Counted from the stretch's first letter, positions 17,978 to 27,080 are shown. The stretch is 64,000 nucleotides of DNA from CAVQBJ01 sp963819075 (GCA_963819075.1 CAWFUP010000005.1:286375-350374); one strand, 5' to 3'. Program-made: numbers and translations. The notes: a model not told the origin generated them from the letters alone.

Positions 17978-18337
17978 ATGGACGAGGGACCCCCGATCGC
18001 CTACGAGCTGCTGGACAGCGGCGTCCCGGTGCTCGCCTCCGACGGCGTGCAGGTCGGCACCGTGGCCAGTGTGCTGGCCTCCGAGAGCGAGGACATCTTC
18101 CACGGGCTGCTGATCAAGACCGACCACGGCATCCGCTTCGTCGAGGCCGAGGAGATCGCGCAGCTGCACGAGCACGGCGTCGATCTGAAGATCGACGCCG
18201 CGGCCGCGGCCGACCTGCCCGGACCCGAGCACAAGGCGCCGGTGTACGACGAGGATCCGCTACGCCAGGACCGATGGCACCACTGGTGGCACCGGATCAC
18301 CCTGCGCTCCGACTGGAAGCAGGAGGCCGACGAGTAG
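17978..18337 (+). CDS. small PRC-barrel-like hypothetical protein
   Basis: 119 aa from ATG 17978, 10 bp after ppdK. The first 75 residues (VLASDGVQVGTVASVL, FHGLLIKTDHGIRFVEAEEI) look like a PRC-barrel beta fold; the C-terminus is acidic then Trp/His-rich (DRWHHWWHRI). No enzyme motif. PRC-barrels often bind partners in envelope or stress proteins. The assignment rests on pattern only. Confidence 0.68.
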   Translation: MDEGPPIAYELLDSGVPVLASDGVQVGTVASVLASESEDIFHGLLIKTDHGIRFVEAEEIAQLHEHGVDLKIDAAAAADLPGPEHKAPVYDEDPLRQDRWHHWWHRITLRSDWKQEADE

Positions 18338-18383
18338 GCGTCTCGGGGCGATCGCATCGCCGACCGGTGCGACAATCGCTTCG

Positions 18384-19424
18384 ATGACCGACGTTGCGCA
18401 AACCGGTGTCGTGGCCGAGCGGTTCGCCGCCGACTGGCGCGCGCGCGAGGAGCAGCTGCTGTCATCGCTCGCGGCGCGATCCTACCCGGCGTCGCGTCGC
18501 GTCGCCGAGGCGGATTGCTCGCTGCGAACCCCCTTCCAGCGCGATCGTGATCGGATCGTTCACTGCAAGGCATTCCGCCGCCTCAAGCACAAGACCCAGG
18601 TGTTCGTGGCGCCGGAGGGCGACCACTACCGCACGCGCCTGACCCATACGCTCGAGGTGACGACGATCTCGCGGGCCGTCGCGCGGGCGCTGTCGCTCAA
18701 CGAGGATCTCGTCGAGGCGATCGGCGTCGGGCACGACCTCGGCCACCCGCCGTTCGGGCACATCGGCGAAGACGTGCTCGACCGCTGCCTGTCCGAGCGC
18801 TTCGGCCGACACTTCCGCCACTACGAGCACTCGCTGCGGGTCGTCGACGACCTCGAGCGCGACGGCGAGGGGCTCAACCTGACCGAGCCGGTGCGCGAGG
18901 GGATCGTGCGGCACTCCAGCCGCGCTGAGATGCCGGCGACGCTCGAAGGGCGCATCGTGCGCATCATCGACCGGGTCGCCTACATCAACCACGACATCGA
19001 CGACGCCGTGCGCGCCGGGGTGCTCGACGAGCAGGCGCTGCCCGCCGAGCCGATCGCCGTCCTCGGCACGACCGGCTCGCAGCGCATCGACTCGCTCGTC
19101 CACGACATGGTCGAGCGCTCGCACGCCGCCGGCGACATCGTGCAGGGCGAGCGCGCCGGTGCGGCGATGGGGGCGCTGCGCGACTTCATGTTCGCGACGG
19201 TCTACCTCGGACCGGCGGTGCGCGCCGAGCACGAGCGGATCGCCAACGTCGTGCGCACGCTGTTCGAGTTCTACGTGGAGCACCCCGGGGCGTTGCCCGA
19301 CGGGGGCGGGGCGGCCGGTGCCGATCTGCCCCAGCGGGTCACCGACTACATCGCCGGGATGACCGACCGCTACTGCATTCGCGCCTACACCGAGCTGTCG
19401 GTGCCGCGGGAGTTCGCCCGGTAG
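18384..19424 (+). CDS. dgt: deoxyguanosinetriphosphate triphosphohydrolase-like HD protein
   Basis: 346 aa. The HD-superfamily metal site is visible: His in RTRLTHTLEV, HD in GVGHDLGHPPFGHIGE, and a late Asp in RVAYINHDIDD. The opening CSLRTPFQRDRDRIVHCKAFRRL is typical of bacterial dGTPase-like proteins, which release tripolyphosphate from dNTPs. It lies directly upstream of dnaG, a common pairing in Gram-positive bacteria, which fits a role in dNTP homeostasis. Confidence 0.93.
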   Translation: MTDVAQTGVVAERFAADWRAREEQLLSSLAARSYPASRRVAEADCSLRTPFQRDRDRIVHCKAFRRLKHKTQVFVAPEGDHYRTRLTHTLEVTTISRAVARALSLNEDLVEAIGVGHDLGHPPFGHIGEDVLDRCLSERFGRHFRHYEHSLRVVDDLERDGEGLNLTEPVREGIVRHSSRAEMPATLEGRIVRIIDRVAYINHDIDDAVRAGVLDEQALPAEPIAVLGTTGSQRIDSLVHDMVERSHAAGDIVQGERAGAAMGALRDFMFATVYLGPAVRAEHERIANVVRTLFEFYVEHPGALPDGGGAAGADLPQRVTDYIAGMTDRYCIRAYTELSVPREFAR

Positions 19425-19521
19425 CGGCGGTGAGGGCGCGTCGCATCCGGAAGGCCGTAACGGAGCGCTCGGGCCAGGCACCGTCGGGCCGCCCGGGCCG
19501 GTGAGCTAGCGTACGGGCGCG

Positions 19522-21321
19522 ATGGCCCTTTACACCAGAGAATCCCGCGAACGGGTGCGCGACGCGGTCGACTTCGTCGATCTCGTGTCGGCCCGCACCG
19601 ATCTGCGCCGGGCCGGGCCGAACCGCTACGAGGGGCTGTGCCCGTTCCACGAGGAGCGGACGCCGTCGTTCGGGATCAACCCGAGCGAGAAGCTGTATCA
19701 CTGCTTCGGATGCCAGGCCTCTGGCGACCTGTTCACGTTCGTCCAGGAGACCGAGGGGGTCGACTTCAAGAGGGCGCTCGAGCTGCTCGCCGATCGCTGC
19801 AATGTGCAGCTCGAGCGGGAGGCCGAGGATCCGCGCGAGACCGAGCGACGCCGCGCTCGCGAGCGGCTGCTCGAGCTGCTGGCCCGCACGTGCGACTACT
19901 ACCAGCGCGTGCTGTGGGACGCGCCGGAGGCGGCTCGCGCGCGCGAGTACCTCGCTGGGCGCGGACTCGGCGAGGAGACGCTGCGCGCCTTTCGCGTCGG
20001 CTACGCGCCGAGCGCATGGGACCGCGTGCTACTCGCCTCGCGGCGGGCCGGGTACAGCGAGGCGGAGCTGTACGCGACCGGGCTGGCCCAGCGCTCGCGT
20101 CAGAACCCCGGGCAGGTATACGACCGGTTCCGCGAACGGATCATGTTCCCGCTCTGCGACGTGCGCGGGCGCGTGCTCGGCTTCGGCGCGCGCGCGATGC
20201 GCGACAACCAGCAGCCGAAGTACCTCAACACCTCCGACAACGACATCTACCACAAGGGGCAGCACCTCTATGGCGCCGACGTCGCGCGCGCACACGCCAC
20301 GCGCGCCGGCCGGGTGATCCTCTGCGAGGGCTACACCGACGTCATCGCGCTGCACCAGGCGGGGCTGCGCGAGACCGTCGGGCTGATGGGCACCGCGCTC
20401 ACCGCCGAGCAGGTGAGCGAGCTCGCACGCCTTGCCTCGACGGTGCTGCTTGCCCTCGACGCCGATAGCGCCGGGCAGGAGGCGATGCTGCGGGCCGCCA
20501 CGCTCGCCGCCCGCCAGCGACTGGAGCTGCGCGTCGTGCCGCTGCCGGCCGGCGCCGACCCGGCCGAGCTCGTGCAGCGCGACGGGTCGCAGGCGCTCAT
20601 CACCGCGGTGGGGGCGTCGGTGCCCTTTGTGCGGTTCCGCGTCGAGCGGGTGCTCGCCTCCGGCGACGACTCCTCGCCGGAGGGGCGCGACCACACGCTC
20701 GAGCAGCTGCGCCCGGTGTTCGCGACGATCGGGCCGGGCGCGATGCGCGAGGAGCTGCTGCGGATCGTCTCGGGGCGGATGGGGCTGCGCGAGGGGGTGA
20801 CCGAGACGCTGCTCGCCGCGCCGGCGGGGGGTGCCCGCGCGGGCGATCGCTCCGCGCCGCGCGCCGCGCCCGGCGCGGCGACGGCCGGGCGGCGGATCGT
20901 CGCCCTCGATCGGCGCGAGGAGACCGAGCGGACGTTCCTGGCGCTGTGCATCGCGATGCCCGACGAGGGCGACGCCGCGCTCGCGCGCGTGGATCCCGGG
21001 GAGCACTTCTCGACCGAGCTCCTGCGCCGCGCCGCGCAGCACCTGCGCGAGCACCTGCGCTCGCCGGGGGCCGATCTACCCGAGGACGACCCGCAGTTCG
21101 CGGCGCTCATCGCCGACCTCGCCGTGCGGGCCGGGAGCGAGACGGCCGACCCGGCCACGCTCGAGGTCGAGGAGCTCCAGCTCGAGCTCGCGCGCATCGA
21201 TCGGCAGATCCAGGTCGCGCGCACGGACGGTCAGGGTGATGTGTCCGATCTCGCGGTGCGCCGAGGGGAGATCAAGGCGGCCGTCGATCGGGCTTACGAC
21301 CGGGTGCTCGAGCAGGCGTAG
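19522..21321 (+). CDS. dnaG: DNA primase
   Basis: 599 aa. It makes replication primers. The CHC2 zinc finger reads CPFHEERTPSF then KLYHCFGC (residues 35-60). The core and Toprim domains contain FPLCDVRGRVLGFGAR, the metal Glu in ILCEGYTDVIALHQAG and the Asp pair in LLALDADSAGQEA. The C-terminal third (about 420-599) is the variable helicase-binding part, Arg/Ala-rich near 430-460. No rpoD lies within 2 kb downstream, where it sits in many bacteria. Confidence 0.96.
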   Translation: MALYTRESRERVRDAVDFVDLVSARTDLRRAGPNRYEGLCPFHEERTPSFGINPSEKLYHCFGCQASGDLFTFVQETEGVDFKRALELLADRCNVQLEREAEDPRETERRRARERLLELLARTCDYYQRVLWDAPEAARAREYLAGRGLGEETLRAFRVGYAPSAWDRVLLASRRAGYSEAELYATGLAQRSRQNPGQVYDRFRERIMFPLCDVRGRVLGFGARAMRDNQQPKYLNTSDNDIYHKGQHLYGADVARAHATRAGRVILCEGYTDVIALHQAGLRETVGLMGTALTAEQVSELARLASTVLLALDADSAGQEAMLRAATLAARQRLELRVVPLPAGADPAELVQRDGSQALITAVGASVPFVRFRVERVLASGDDSSPEGRDHTLEQLRPVFATIGPGAMREELLRIVSGRMGLREGVTETLLAAPAGGARAGDRSAPRAAPGAATAGRRIVALDRREETERTFLALCIAMPDEGDAALARVDPGEHFSTELLRRAAQHLREHLRSPGADLPEDDPQFAALIADLAVRAGSETADPATLEVEELQLELARIDRQIQVARTDGQGDVSDLAVRRGEIKAAVDRAYDRVLEQA

Positions 21322-21357
21322 CGCGGGGACCGCCGCGGCCTGTCACATCCTTGATGC

Positions 21358-21639
21358 GTGCGCGTTGCGTGTCGCGCCGAACGCGTCGCCGCGCGCCGGC
21401 GCACGGTCAAGGCGCGGCTTGTAGCCGACGCGGGCGGATGTTGTGCGCTATGTGGATACGACCGGAATCAGGCGGCGCTTCAATTCCATCATCTCGACCC
21501 GCGGGAGAAGGCGTTTGGAATCGGCAGTCGCGGCGCAGCTAGAGCCCTCAATCGAGCTCGCGCCGAGGCAGCGAAGTGCGTGCTGCGTTGCGCCAACTGT
21601 CACGCGGAGGTTGAGGCGGGCGTCAGTCGACTCCTCTAG
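21358..21639 (+). CDS. small HNH-type zinc protein
   Basis: 93 aa from GTG 21358. A compact zinc/HNH pattern is visible: CALCGY (about 29-34), then LQFHHLDP (His-His, about 41-48), then CVLRCANCHAEVEAG (about 74-88). This is the C-x2-C, HH, C-x2-C-H layout of small HNH endonuclease-like proteins that often occur in phage or near tRNAs. It ends 35 bp before tRNA-Asn. Nuclease activity is inferred from family resemblance only. Confidence 0.68.
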   Translation: MRVACRAERVAARRRTVKARLVADAGGCCALCGYDRNQAALQFHHLDPREKAFGIGSRGAARALNRARAEAAKCVLRCANCHAEVEAGVSRLL

Positions 21640-21674
21640 ACTTGCGCCTGGCTGCCGATTCATTGGTTGCTCGA

Positions 21675-21747
21675 TCCGGGGTGGCGCAATAGGCAGCGCG
21701 AGCGACTGTTAATCGCTAGGTTGCGGGTTCGAGTCCCGCCCCCGGAG
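21675..21747 (+). tRNA. tRNA-Asn (anticodon GTT)
   Basis: The cloverleaf can be drawn by hand: acceptor TCCGGGG (21675-21681) pairs with CCCCGGA (21740-21746); anticodon stem AGCGA/TCGCT with loop CTGTTAA, anticodon at 21708-21710; T arm GCGGG-TTCGAGT-CCCGC. CCA is not encoded. The 3' 39 nt are overlapped on the other strand by the end of the glycosyltransferase ORF. Confidence 0.95.
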
Positions 21748-22995
21748 CTCTCCCGCCACCGTAGGGGCTTTCGCGGCGCCGTCTCGACCGGCAAGCCGTT
21801 CGATGAGCTGCGCCGCATGCTCGGCCGCGTCGTGAGCAGCGCTCCATGCCGCCAGGTCGCGCACGCGTGTGCGCATGTCCCCGTCGGCGAGCGCGCGCTC
21901 GACCGCGAGTCGCAACGGGCGCGCGCCCACGAACCGGCGCGGCACGCGCACCCCCAGGCCGGCCCAGTCCAGGCGGGCCGCGTTCTCGTTCATGTCGCCG
22001 ACGGCCGGGCAGGCGACGACGACGCAGCCGCTGCTGAGCGCGCGCACGAGCGTGCCGTGCCCGGCGTGGCAGACGACGACGTCGCAGCGGGGCATCGTGC
22101 GCGAGTAGGACAGCCACTCGACGAGACGCGCGTTGTCGGGCACCGGCAGTGCACGCGGGGGCGGACGGCGATTCCAGGTCGCCAGCACCCGCACGGGCAG
22201 GTCGGCGAGACCGCGCAGCGCCGCGGCGAGCATACGCTGGTCGGGATCCTGAGCGGTGGACGGCGCGACGAGCACGAGGGGCGCGTCTCCGGGGGGCAGC
22301 TCGACGTCCGCGCTCGGCGGCTCCCACATCAGCGGGCCGACGACGGAGACGTGCGCCGGCCACTGGCGCGGGTATTCGAGTTGCGGGAAGGTGGCCACGA
22401 GCGTCAACTTGCGGCTCATGCCGCCGTGGACGTAGGGCAGCGTCGGCAGGCCGAGGCGCTCGCGTGTGCCGTTCAACTCGGCGCGGCCCTGCTGGAGGCC
22501 GCGGTCGGTGATGAAGTCCAGCCGTCGCCAGAACGCCCGGCCGAGCGGGGTGCGCGGCATTCGGGCGCCGATCGAGTACGTCGGCAGACCGGCCTCCCCG
22601 ACCGGGTAGACATGCGGGACGAGCGTGGCCACCGGGATGTCGGCCATCTCGGCGGCCAGCGCCGGCGCGAGCGTGAGAATGTCCGCGATGACGACGTGGG
22701 GCCGCAGCTCCTCGAGCACCGGCACGGCCGCGCGGGCCGCCCGGACAACCGCCTCGTAGGGCTTCAGCGGCCGACTCTCGGTTGGGAAGACCTGGTACTC
22801 GGGCGCTGGCACGAAGCTCAGGCCCTCGCCCTCGATCGCCTCGCGCCAGCGCTTCCAGGTCTGCACGGTCACGTCGTGTCCACGCGCCGCGAGCCCGCGG
22901 CCGAGGGCGATGATCGGGAACGCGTGTCCCGGGTCCCCGAACGCGCCGAGGACCAGACGCAGCCGCCGGTCGGCCGCGTGAGCGCTGCCTGGCAC
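21709..22995 (-). CDS. GT1-family (UGT/MGT-like) glycosyltransferase
   Basis: 428 aa, GT-B fold. The N-terminal acceptor domain begins LVLGAFGDPGHAFPIIALGRGLAARGHDVT. The C-terminal donor-binding domain carries the expected signature region VEWLSYSRTMPRCDVVVCHAGHGT and a following MNENAARLDWAGLGVRV. Family members move a sugar from an NDP-sugar to small hydrophobic acceptors such as macrolides, sterols or lipids. The last 13 residues are read through the antisense of tRNA-Asn, so the natural C-terminus is odd. It lies 15 bp from the LLM gene upstream and may form an operon with it. Confidence 0.88.
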   Translation of the reverse strand: MPGSAHAADRRLRLVLGAFGDPGHAFPIIALGRGLAARGHDVTVQTWKRWREAIEGEGLSFVPAPEYQVFPTESRPLKPYEAVVRAARAAVPVLEELRPHVVIADILTLAPALAAEMADIPVATLVPHVYPVGEAGLPTYSIGARMPRTPLGRAFWRRLDFITDRGLQQGRAELNGTRERLGLPTLPYVHGGMSRKLTLVATFPQLEYPRQWPAHVSVVGPLMWEPPSADVELPPGDAPLVLVAPSTAQDPDQRMLAAALRGLADLPVRVLATWNRRPPPRALPVPDNARLVEWLSYSRTMPRCDVVVCHAGHGTLVRALSSGCVVVACPAVGDMNENAARLDWAGLGVRVPRRFVGARPLRLAVERALADGDMRTRVRDLAAWSAAHDAAEHAAQLIERLAGRDGAAKAPTVAGELRGRDSNPQPSD

Positions 22996-23010
22996 CTGTT
23001 CGTCCGACCG

Positions 23011-24045
23011 CTACGCGGCGAGCTCGGCGATCAGGCGCAGCTGCGTAAGGCGATCCTCGGCGGTGAAGGCCAGCGGCGTCACACCGAGCGTCCCGACGCC
23101 CGCGTCGCGGTAGACGGTGAGGCGCTCGCGCACGACATCGGGCGGGCCGCAGATGCTGACCATGTCGATCAGCGAGTCCGGGAGTGCCGCCATCGCCTCG
23201 TCGCGCTTGCCCTCCAGGTAGAGGTCCTGCACCTGCGCCGCCTCGGTCTCGAAGCCGTAGCGCTGCACGATCTGGTTATAGAAGTTCTGCTTGCGCGATC
23301 CCATGCCGCCGACGTAGAGCGCGATGAAGGGGCGCATGGCGTCGCGGCCCTTCTCGAGGTCGTCGGTGACGAACACCTGCACCGTCGGCGCGATGTCGAA
23401 GCCCTCGAGCGACCTTCCCGAACGCGCGGCTCCCTCCTCCAGCAACGGGCGGAAGTCGGCCACATGCTCGGGGGAGAAGAGCGTCGGGATCCAGCCGTCG
23501 GCGATCTCGCCGGCCAGCGTCGTGTTCTTCGGGCCGATGGCGGCCAGGTAGATCGGGATCTGCTCCTGGACGGTGCCGATGGTCAGCTTGAGCGCCTTGC
23601 CCGGGCCGTCGGGGAGTGGCAGCGTAAGCGTCTCGCCGTCGAACTCGACGCGCTCGCGCGCGAGGGCCATCCGCACGACTGCGACGTACTCGCGCGTGCG
23701 CTGCAGCTGCTTGGCGAAGCGCTGGCCGTGCCAGCCCTCGGCGACCTGCGGTCCGGAGGAGCCGATGCCGAGGATCATGCGCCCGTTCGAGAGCTGGTCG
23801 ATCGTCGCAGCGGTCATCGCGGTCATCGCGGCGCTGCGGGCCGGCATCTGGAAGATCCCCGACCCGAGGCGAATCTTCGAGGTCTGACCGGCGAGCCAGC
23901 CGAGCACCGTCGCCGCATCCGAGCCGTAGGCCTCGGCCGCCCACACGGAGTCATATCCGAGCCGCTCCGCCTCCTGGACGATGTGCAGCTGGTCCTCGGA
24001 GGTGAGCCCGAGCCCCCAGTAACCGATGTGGACGCCGAGCTTCAT
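23011..24045 (-). CDS. LLM-class (F420-dependent type) flavin oxidoreductase
   Basis: 344 aa, luciferase-like TIM barrel. Typical blocks: GVHIGYWG at the start, EAERLGYDSVWAAEAYGSDA, IRLGSGIFQMPARSAAMTAM, the glycine-rich LGIGSSGPQVAEGWHG, and IYLAAIGPKNTTLAGEIADGWI. Actinobacterial members of this shape usually use coenzyme F420; that is family knowledge, not proven here. Substrate unknown. It is co-directional with the GT1 gene (15 bp) and the SDR gene (138 bp). Confidence 0.9.
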   Translation of the reverse strand: MKLGVHIGYWGLGLTSEDQLHIVQEAERLGYDSVWAAEAYGSDAATVLGWLAGQTSKIRLGSGIFQMPARSAAMTAMTAATIDQLSNGRMILGIGSSGPQVAEGWHGQRFAKQLQRTREYVAVVRMALARERVEFDGETLTLPLPDGPGKALKLTIGTVQEQIPIYLAAIGPKNTTLAGEIADGWIPTLFSPEHVADFRPLLEEGAARSGRSLEGFDIAPTVQVFVTDDLEKGRDAMRPFIALYVGGMGSRKQNFYNQIVQRYGFETEAAQVQDLYLEGKRDEAMAALPDSLIDMVSICGPPDVVRERLTVYRDAGVGTLGVTPLAFTAEDRLTQLRLIAELAA

Positions 24046-24183
24046 GTGCCGTTCCTTTCACGGGGATGCCGTCGCGGGACAGGCGCGACGCCGGATGCGG
24101 ACGGGCGACGGGCGGCGCCGCCTTCTGCGCCCGGGAAGCCTATGCGAGATCGTGACGCGGGCGTGATCAAGCACCGACGGGGC

Positions 24184-24927
24184 TCAGCCGGTCATCGCTC
24201 CGAGGTCGAGCTCGCCGCCCGGCATCTCGAACATGACCTCGGGCACGACGCACCCCGGCGACGTGCGCAGTAGGAAGCGCACCGATTCGGCGATGTCCTG
24301 CGAGCGGATCATGTCCTGGGCGTTGACGTGACCCTTGACCCACTCGGTCATCGGCGTGTCGACGAAGGCGGGACAGAGCGCCGTCGACTTGATGCCGAGG
24401 GAGGACAGCTCCTTATTCATCGCCTGGGTCCAGCCGACGACGCCGTGCTTGGCGGCCGAGTACACCGACAGCCAGGGCTCGCCGCGCTTGCCCGAGATCG
24501 ACGACGTGTTCACGACGAGGGCGTTGCGATGCTCGGCGGCGGCGGCCTTGAGCAGTTCGAGTGACTCCCGGTAGAAGAGGATCACCTGGCGCAGGTTGAC
24601 CGCGAGCTGCAGGTCCAGGTGCTTCGTCTGGATGTCGCCGACGAGGGCGCCGATGCCGAGGCCGGCATTATTGACCAGGACGTCGAGGCGACCGTAGGCC
24701 TCGCGGTGGGCGGCGACCACCCGGCTCGCCGTGTCCTCGTCGCTCACGTTCCCGGCGATGGCCTGGACCTCCAGGCCGGCTCCGGCGAGCTCGGCCCGTG
24801 CTGCCTCGAGCTTCTCGGGCTGACGCGCCGCCATCGTCACCGCGTAGCCCTCCTCGCCCAGCATTCGGGCGATCGCGAGGCCGATGCCACTCGATGCTCC
24901 GGTCACGATCGCTGCGCGCTCAGCCAT
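24184..24927 (-). CDS. short-chain dehydrogenase/reductase
   Basis: 247 aa, classical SDR. The cofactor motif TGASSGIGLAIA (residues 9-20) is followed by ARQPEKL, which suggests NADP preference. NNAG is at about 89-92, a catalytic Ser in NTSSISGKRG, and YSAAKHG supplies Tyr and Lys. Substrate unknown. It is upstream of, and co-directional with, the LLM oxidoreductase. Confidence 0.92.
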   Translation of the reverse strand: MAERAAIVTGASSGIGLAIARMLGEEGYAVTMAARQPEKLEAARAELAGAGLEVQAIAGNVSDEDTASRVVAAHREAYGRLDVLVNNAGLGIGALVGDIQTKHLDLQLAVNLRQVILFYRESLELLKAAAAEHRNALVVNTSSISGKRGEPWLSVYSAAKHGVVGWTQAMNKELSSLGIKSTALCPAFVDTPMTEWVKGHVNAQDMIRSQDIAESVRFLLRTSPGCVVPEVMFEMPGGELDLGAMTG

Positions 24928-25054
24928 GGTGCTCCCTCCATTCGGGGTTACCGTGCCGCGGTATCAAACCACCGCGACCGTGGGAGTCGGGCTCCGGGGC
25001 GGGCCCGGCAGCGTTTACGTCGTGCTTCAAGGCGGTTCCTAACCTGGTGCAGAC

Positions 25055-25150
25055 GTGAAGACGATCGTGACCGTCACCTTCGCATCGCTCCTGGTCAGCG
25101 CCTTGGTCGTCGTGGGCGCCGTCATCGTGGCGGCGCTTGCGGTGCTGTGA
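25055..25150 (+). CDS. possible 31-aa membrane micropeptide
   Basis: GTG start, TGA stop. The whole product is one hydrophobic helix after a short VKTIV start (LLVSALVVVGAVIVAALAV). There is no homology that I recognise. Small single-span proteins of this kind exist, but in GC-rich DNA such an ORF can arise by chance. Kept as tentative. Confidence 0.25.
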   Translation: MKTIVTVTFASLLVSALVVVGAVIVAALAVL

Positions 25151-25243
25151 GCCGTCACGGCGGACGGCTCGAGCACGCCGGCGCATCGCGGCCGTGCTGC
25201 GCCGGCGAGAGCCGCCCAGCCGAATAAGCTCCTGCGCTTGGAA

Positions 25244-25316
25244 GGGCCGGTAGCTCAGTGGTTAGAGCAGCGGACTCATAATCCGTCGCGCGCAGGTTCG
25301 AGTCCTGCCCGGCCCA
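25244..25316 (+). tRNA. tRNA with CAT anticodon (Met, or Ile2)
   Basis: Acceptor GGGCCGG (25244-25250) pairs with CCGGCCC (25309-25315); D arm TAGCTCAGTGGTTAGAGCA; anticodon stem GCGGA/TCCGT around loop CTCATAA with CAT at 25277-25279; T arm GCAGG-TTCGAGT-CCTGC. Elongator Met is the default call; tRNA-Ile2 (lysidine-modified CAT) cannot be excluded by eye. Its 3' part is the left attachment site of the adjacent island. Confidence 0.92.
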
Positions 25317-25319
25317 TGG
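25274..25319 (+). repeat. left attachment repeat (tRNA 3' part)
   Basis: The 46 bp from the anticodon loop to 3 bp past the tRNA are identical to 39452-39497. Together they flank a 14.2-kb segment. An intact tRNA at one end and a 3' fragment at the other is the standard product of tyrosine-recombinase integration into a tRNA gene. Confidence 0.88.
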
Positions 25320-25499
25320 CTGGCGGTTATGCCATCGCTGTTCTCCGCTGTGCGCGCCGACCCTCACTACTCGCGACCCGGAGGTCGTCCGCTGCCAACC
25401 GCCTGTGCGCGCCGATCCGAGCGGGTCGCCGCCGCAGCTGCCCGGAACCCCGCCCGCACGGGGCAGCCGCCGCTGGCCGCGGCGAAGTAGAACTCACGC

Positions 25500-27080
25500 A
25501 TGACGGGATCGAGCGCATCCACTGGGAACCGTGCCGCGGGCAGCTCCGCTGTACGTTCGGGCGAGCTGTTCGCCGCGTTGTCGCTGGCGACGGATCTCGG
25601 TACCGCCCAGGCCGCGGAGCACGGGCTGCGTACGTGCCTGCTGGCGCTCGAGCTCGCGGAGCTGGCCGGCTTGGATGCCCAGCAGCTCGAGGACGCCTAC
25701 TATCTCGGGTTGCTGCACTCGATCGGCTGCACCGCGGACGCGCCCGTGACTGCGCGGGCGTTCGGCGACGACCGGGCGCACAAGGCGGCGTACACCCTGG
25801 TCGATGCCGGGCGGCCGCCCGAGATCGTCGCCTACCTGTGGCGCAACGTCTATCCGGCGGCGCCGACGCCGCAACGTCTGCGTGCCTTTGTCAGTGCGCT
25901 GGCCGTGGGCCCCGAGTTCGCGCGCGTCAATCTCCGCAGCCATTGTGAGGTCGGAGAACGGCTCGGGCAGCGGCTGCGGTTGCCGCAGCGCTCGTGCGAA
26001 GGGTTGTGGTTCGTATTCGAGCGCTGGGACGGAAAGGGCATGCCGGCCGGCGCGGCCGGTGAGCGGATACCGATCGCGGCGCGGATCTTGCACGCCGCCC
26101 GTGACGCATCGGCATTCGCCGCTGCGGGCGGCGCGGAGATGGTCTGTGTAATGGCCGAGCGTGCCGCCGGGTCGAGTCTTGACCCGCGCTTGGCTGCATT
26201 GCTCTGCGAGCACGCGCCGGCGCTCCTGGAGCGCATTCGTGTGGTTGATGCTTGGGAGCGGGTGCTGGCGGCGGAGCCGCGACCGAGGCTGTTCGCTGGT
26301 GAGGATCTCGATCAGGCGTGCCAGGTGATCGCCGATTACGCCGATCTGAAGTCCTACGGCACCCTCGGGCATTCCCGCGCGGTGGCGGAGGTCGCCGAGG
26401 CCGCGGGTTGGCGGCTCGGGCTGACACCCGAGGCGATCAGCGATCTGCGAAGGGCGGCGTGGCTGCACGATGTGGGTCGCGTTGGCGTCTCGGCCGCGGT
26501 CTGGGAGAAGCCAGGAGCCTTGACTAGCGGCGATTGGGAGCAGGTACGGCTCCACAGCTATTACACCGAGCGGCTGCTCGCGCGGATCCCGGCGATGAGC
26601 GAGCTGGCTCGCAGCGCCGCCTCGGACCACGAGCGACTCGATGGCTCCGGCTATCACCGCGGCGTGGGCGCGCAGCAGCTGTCGCCGGCCGCGCGCGTGC
26701 TCGCTGCGGCCGACGTGTGGTGCGCGATGATCGAGCCGCGCGCCCATCGCTCCGCGTGGACCCCGAGCGACGCGGCGCGGGAGCTGCGCGAGCAGGCCGA
26801 TGTCGGCAAGCTGGGCGGTGAGGCGGTCGACGCGGTGTTGGAGTCGGTCGGCGAGCGAGCCCGGCCGCCCGCCGCGCCTCCGGCCGGGCTCACGGCTCGC
26901 GAGGTCGATGTGCTGCGACTGCTCGCACGCGGGCTTACGAACAAGCAGGCCGCCGAGCAGCTGTCGATCTCGCCCAAGACCGTCGGGCGCCACGTCGAGT
27001 CGATCTACTCCAAGATCGGCGCATCGACCCGCGGCGCGGCGGCACTGTTCGCGGTCGAGCACGACTTGCTCACGCCGTAG
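25500..27080 (+). CDS. HD-domain signalling protein with C-terminal LuxR HTH
   Basis: 526 aa. Two HD-like halves are seen. The first (about 20-230) is degenerate: LLHSIGC instead of HD-G-K, and FERWDGKGMP resembling the GYP signature. The second (about 265-430) has LGHSRAVAEVAEAAGW, AWLHDVGRVG and DHERLDGSGYH, which is HD-GYP-like. A LuxR/GerE helix-turn-helix follows (about 462-520; LTAREVDVLRLLARGLTNKQAAEQL). So the cyclic-dinucleotide-type module is joined directly to a DNA-binding domain. First gene inside the island; targets unknown, but the amidase gene 90 bp downstream is a candidate. Confidence 0.87.
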   Translation: MTGSSASTGNRAAGSSAVRSGELFAALSLATDLGTAQAAEHGLRTCLLALELAELAGLDAQQLEDAYYLGLLHSIGCTADAPVTARAFGDDRAHKAAYTLVDAGRPPEIVAYLWRNVYPAAPTPQRLRAFVSALAVGPEFARVNLRSHCEVGERLGQRLRLPQRSCEGLWFVFERWDGKGMPAGAAGERIPIAARILHAARDASAFAAAGGAEMVCVMAERAAGSSLDPRLAALLCEHAPALLERIRVVDAWERVLAAEPRPRLFAGEDLDQACQVIADYADLKSYGTLGHSRAVAEVAEAAGWRLGLTPEAISDLRRAAWLHDVGRVGVSAAVWEKPGALTSGDWEQVRLHSYYTERLLARIPAMSELARSAASDHERLDGSGYHRGVGAQQLSPAARVLAAADVWCAMIEPRAHRSAWTPSDAARELREQADVGKLGGEAVDAVLESVGERARPPAAPPAGLTAREVDVLRLLARGLTNKQAAEQLSISPKTVGRHVESIYSKIGASTRGAAALFAVEHDLLTP

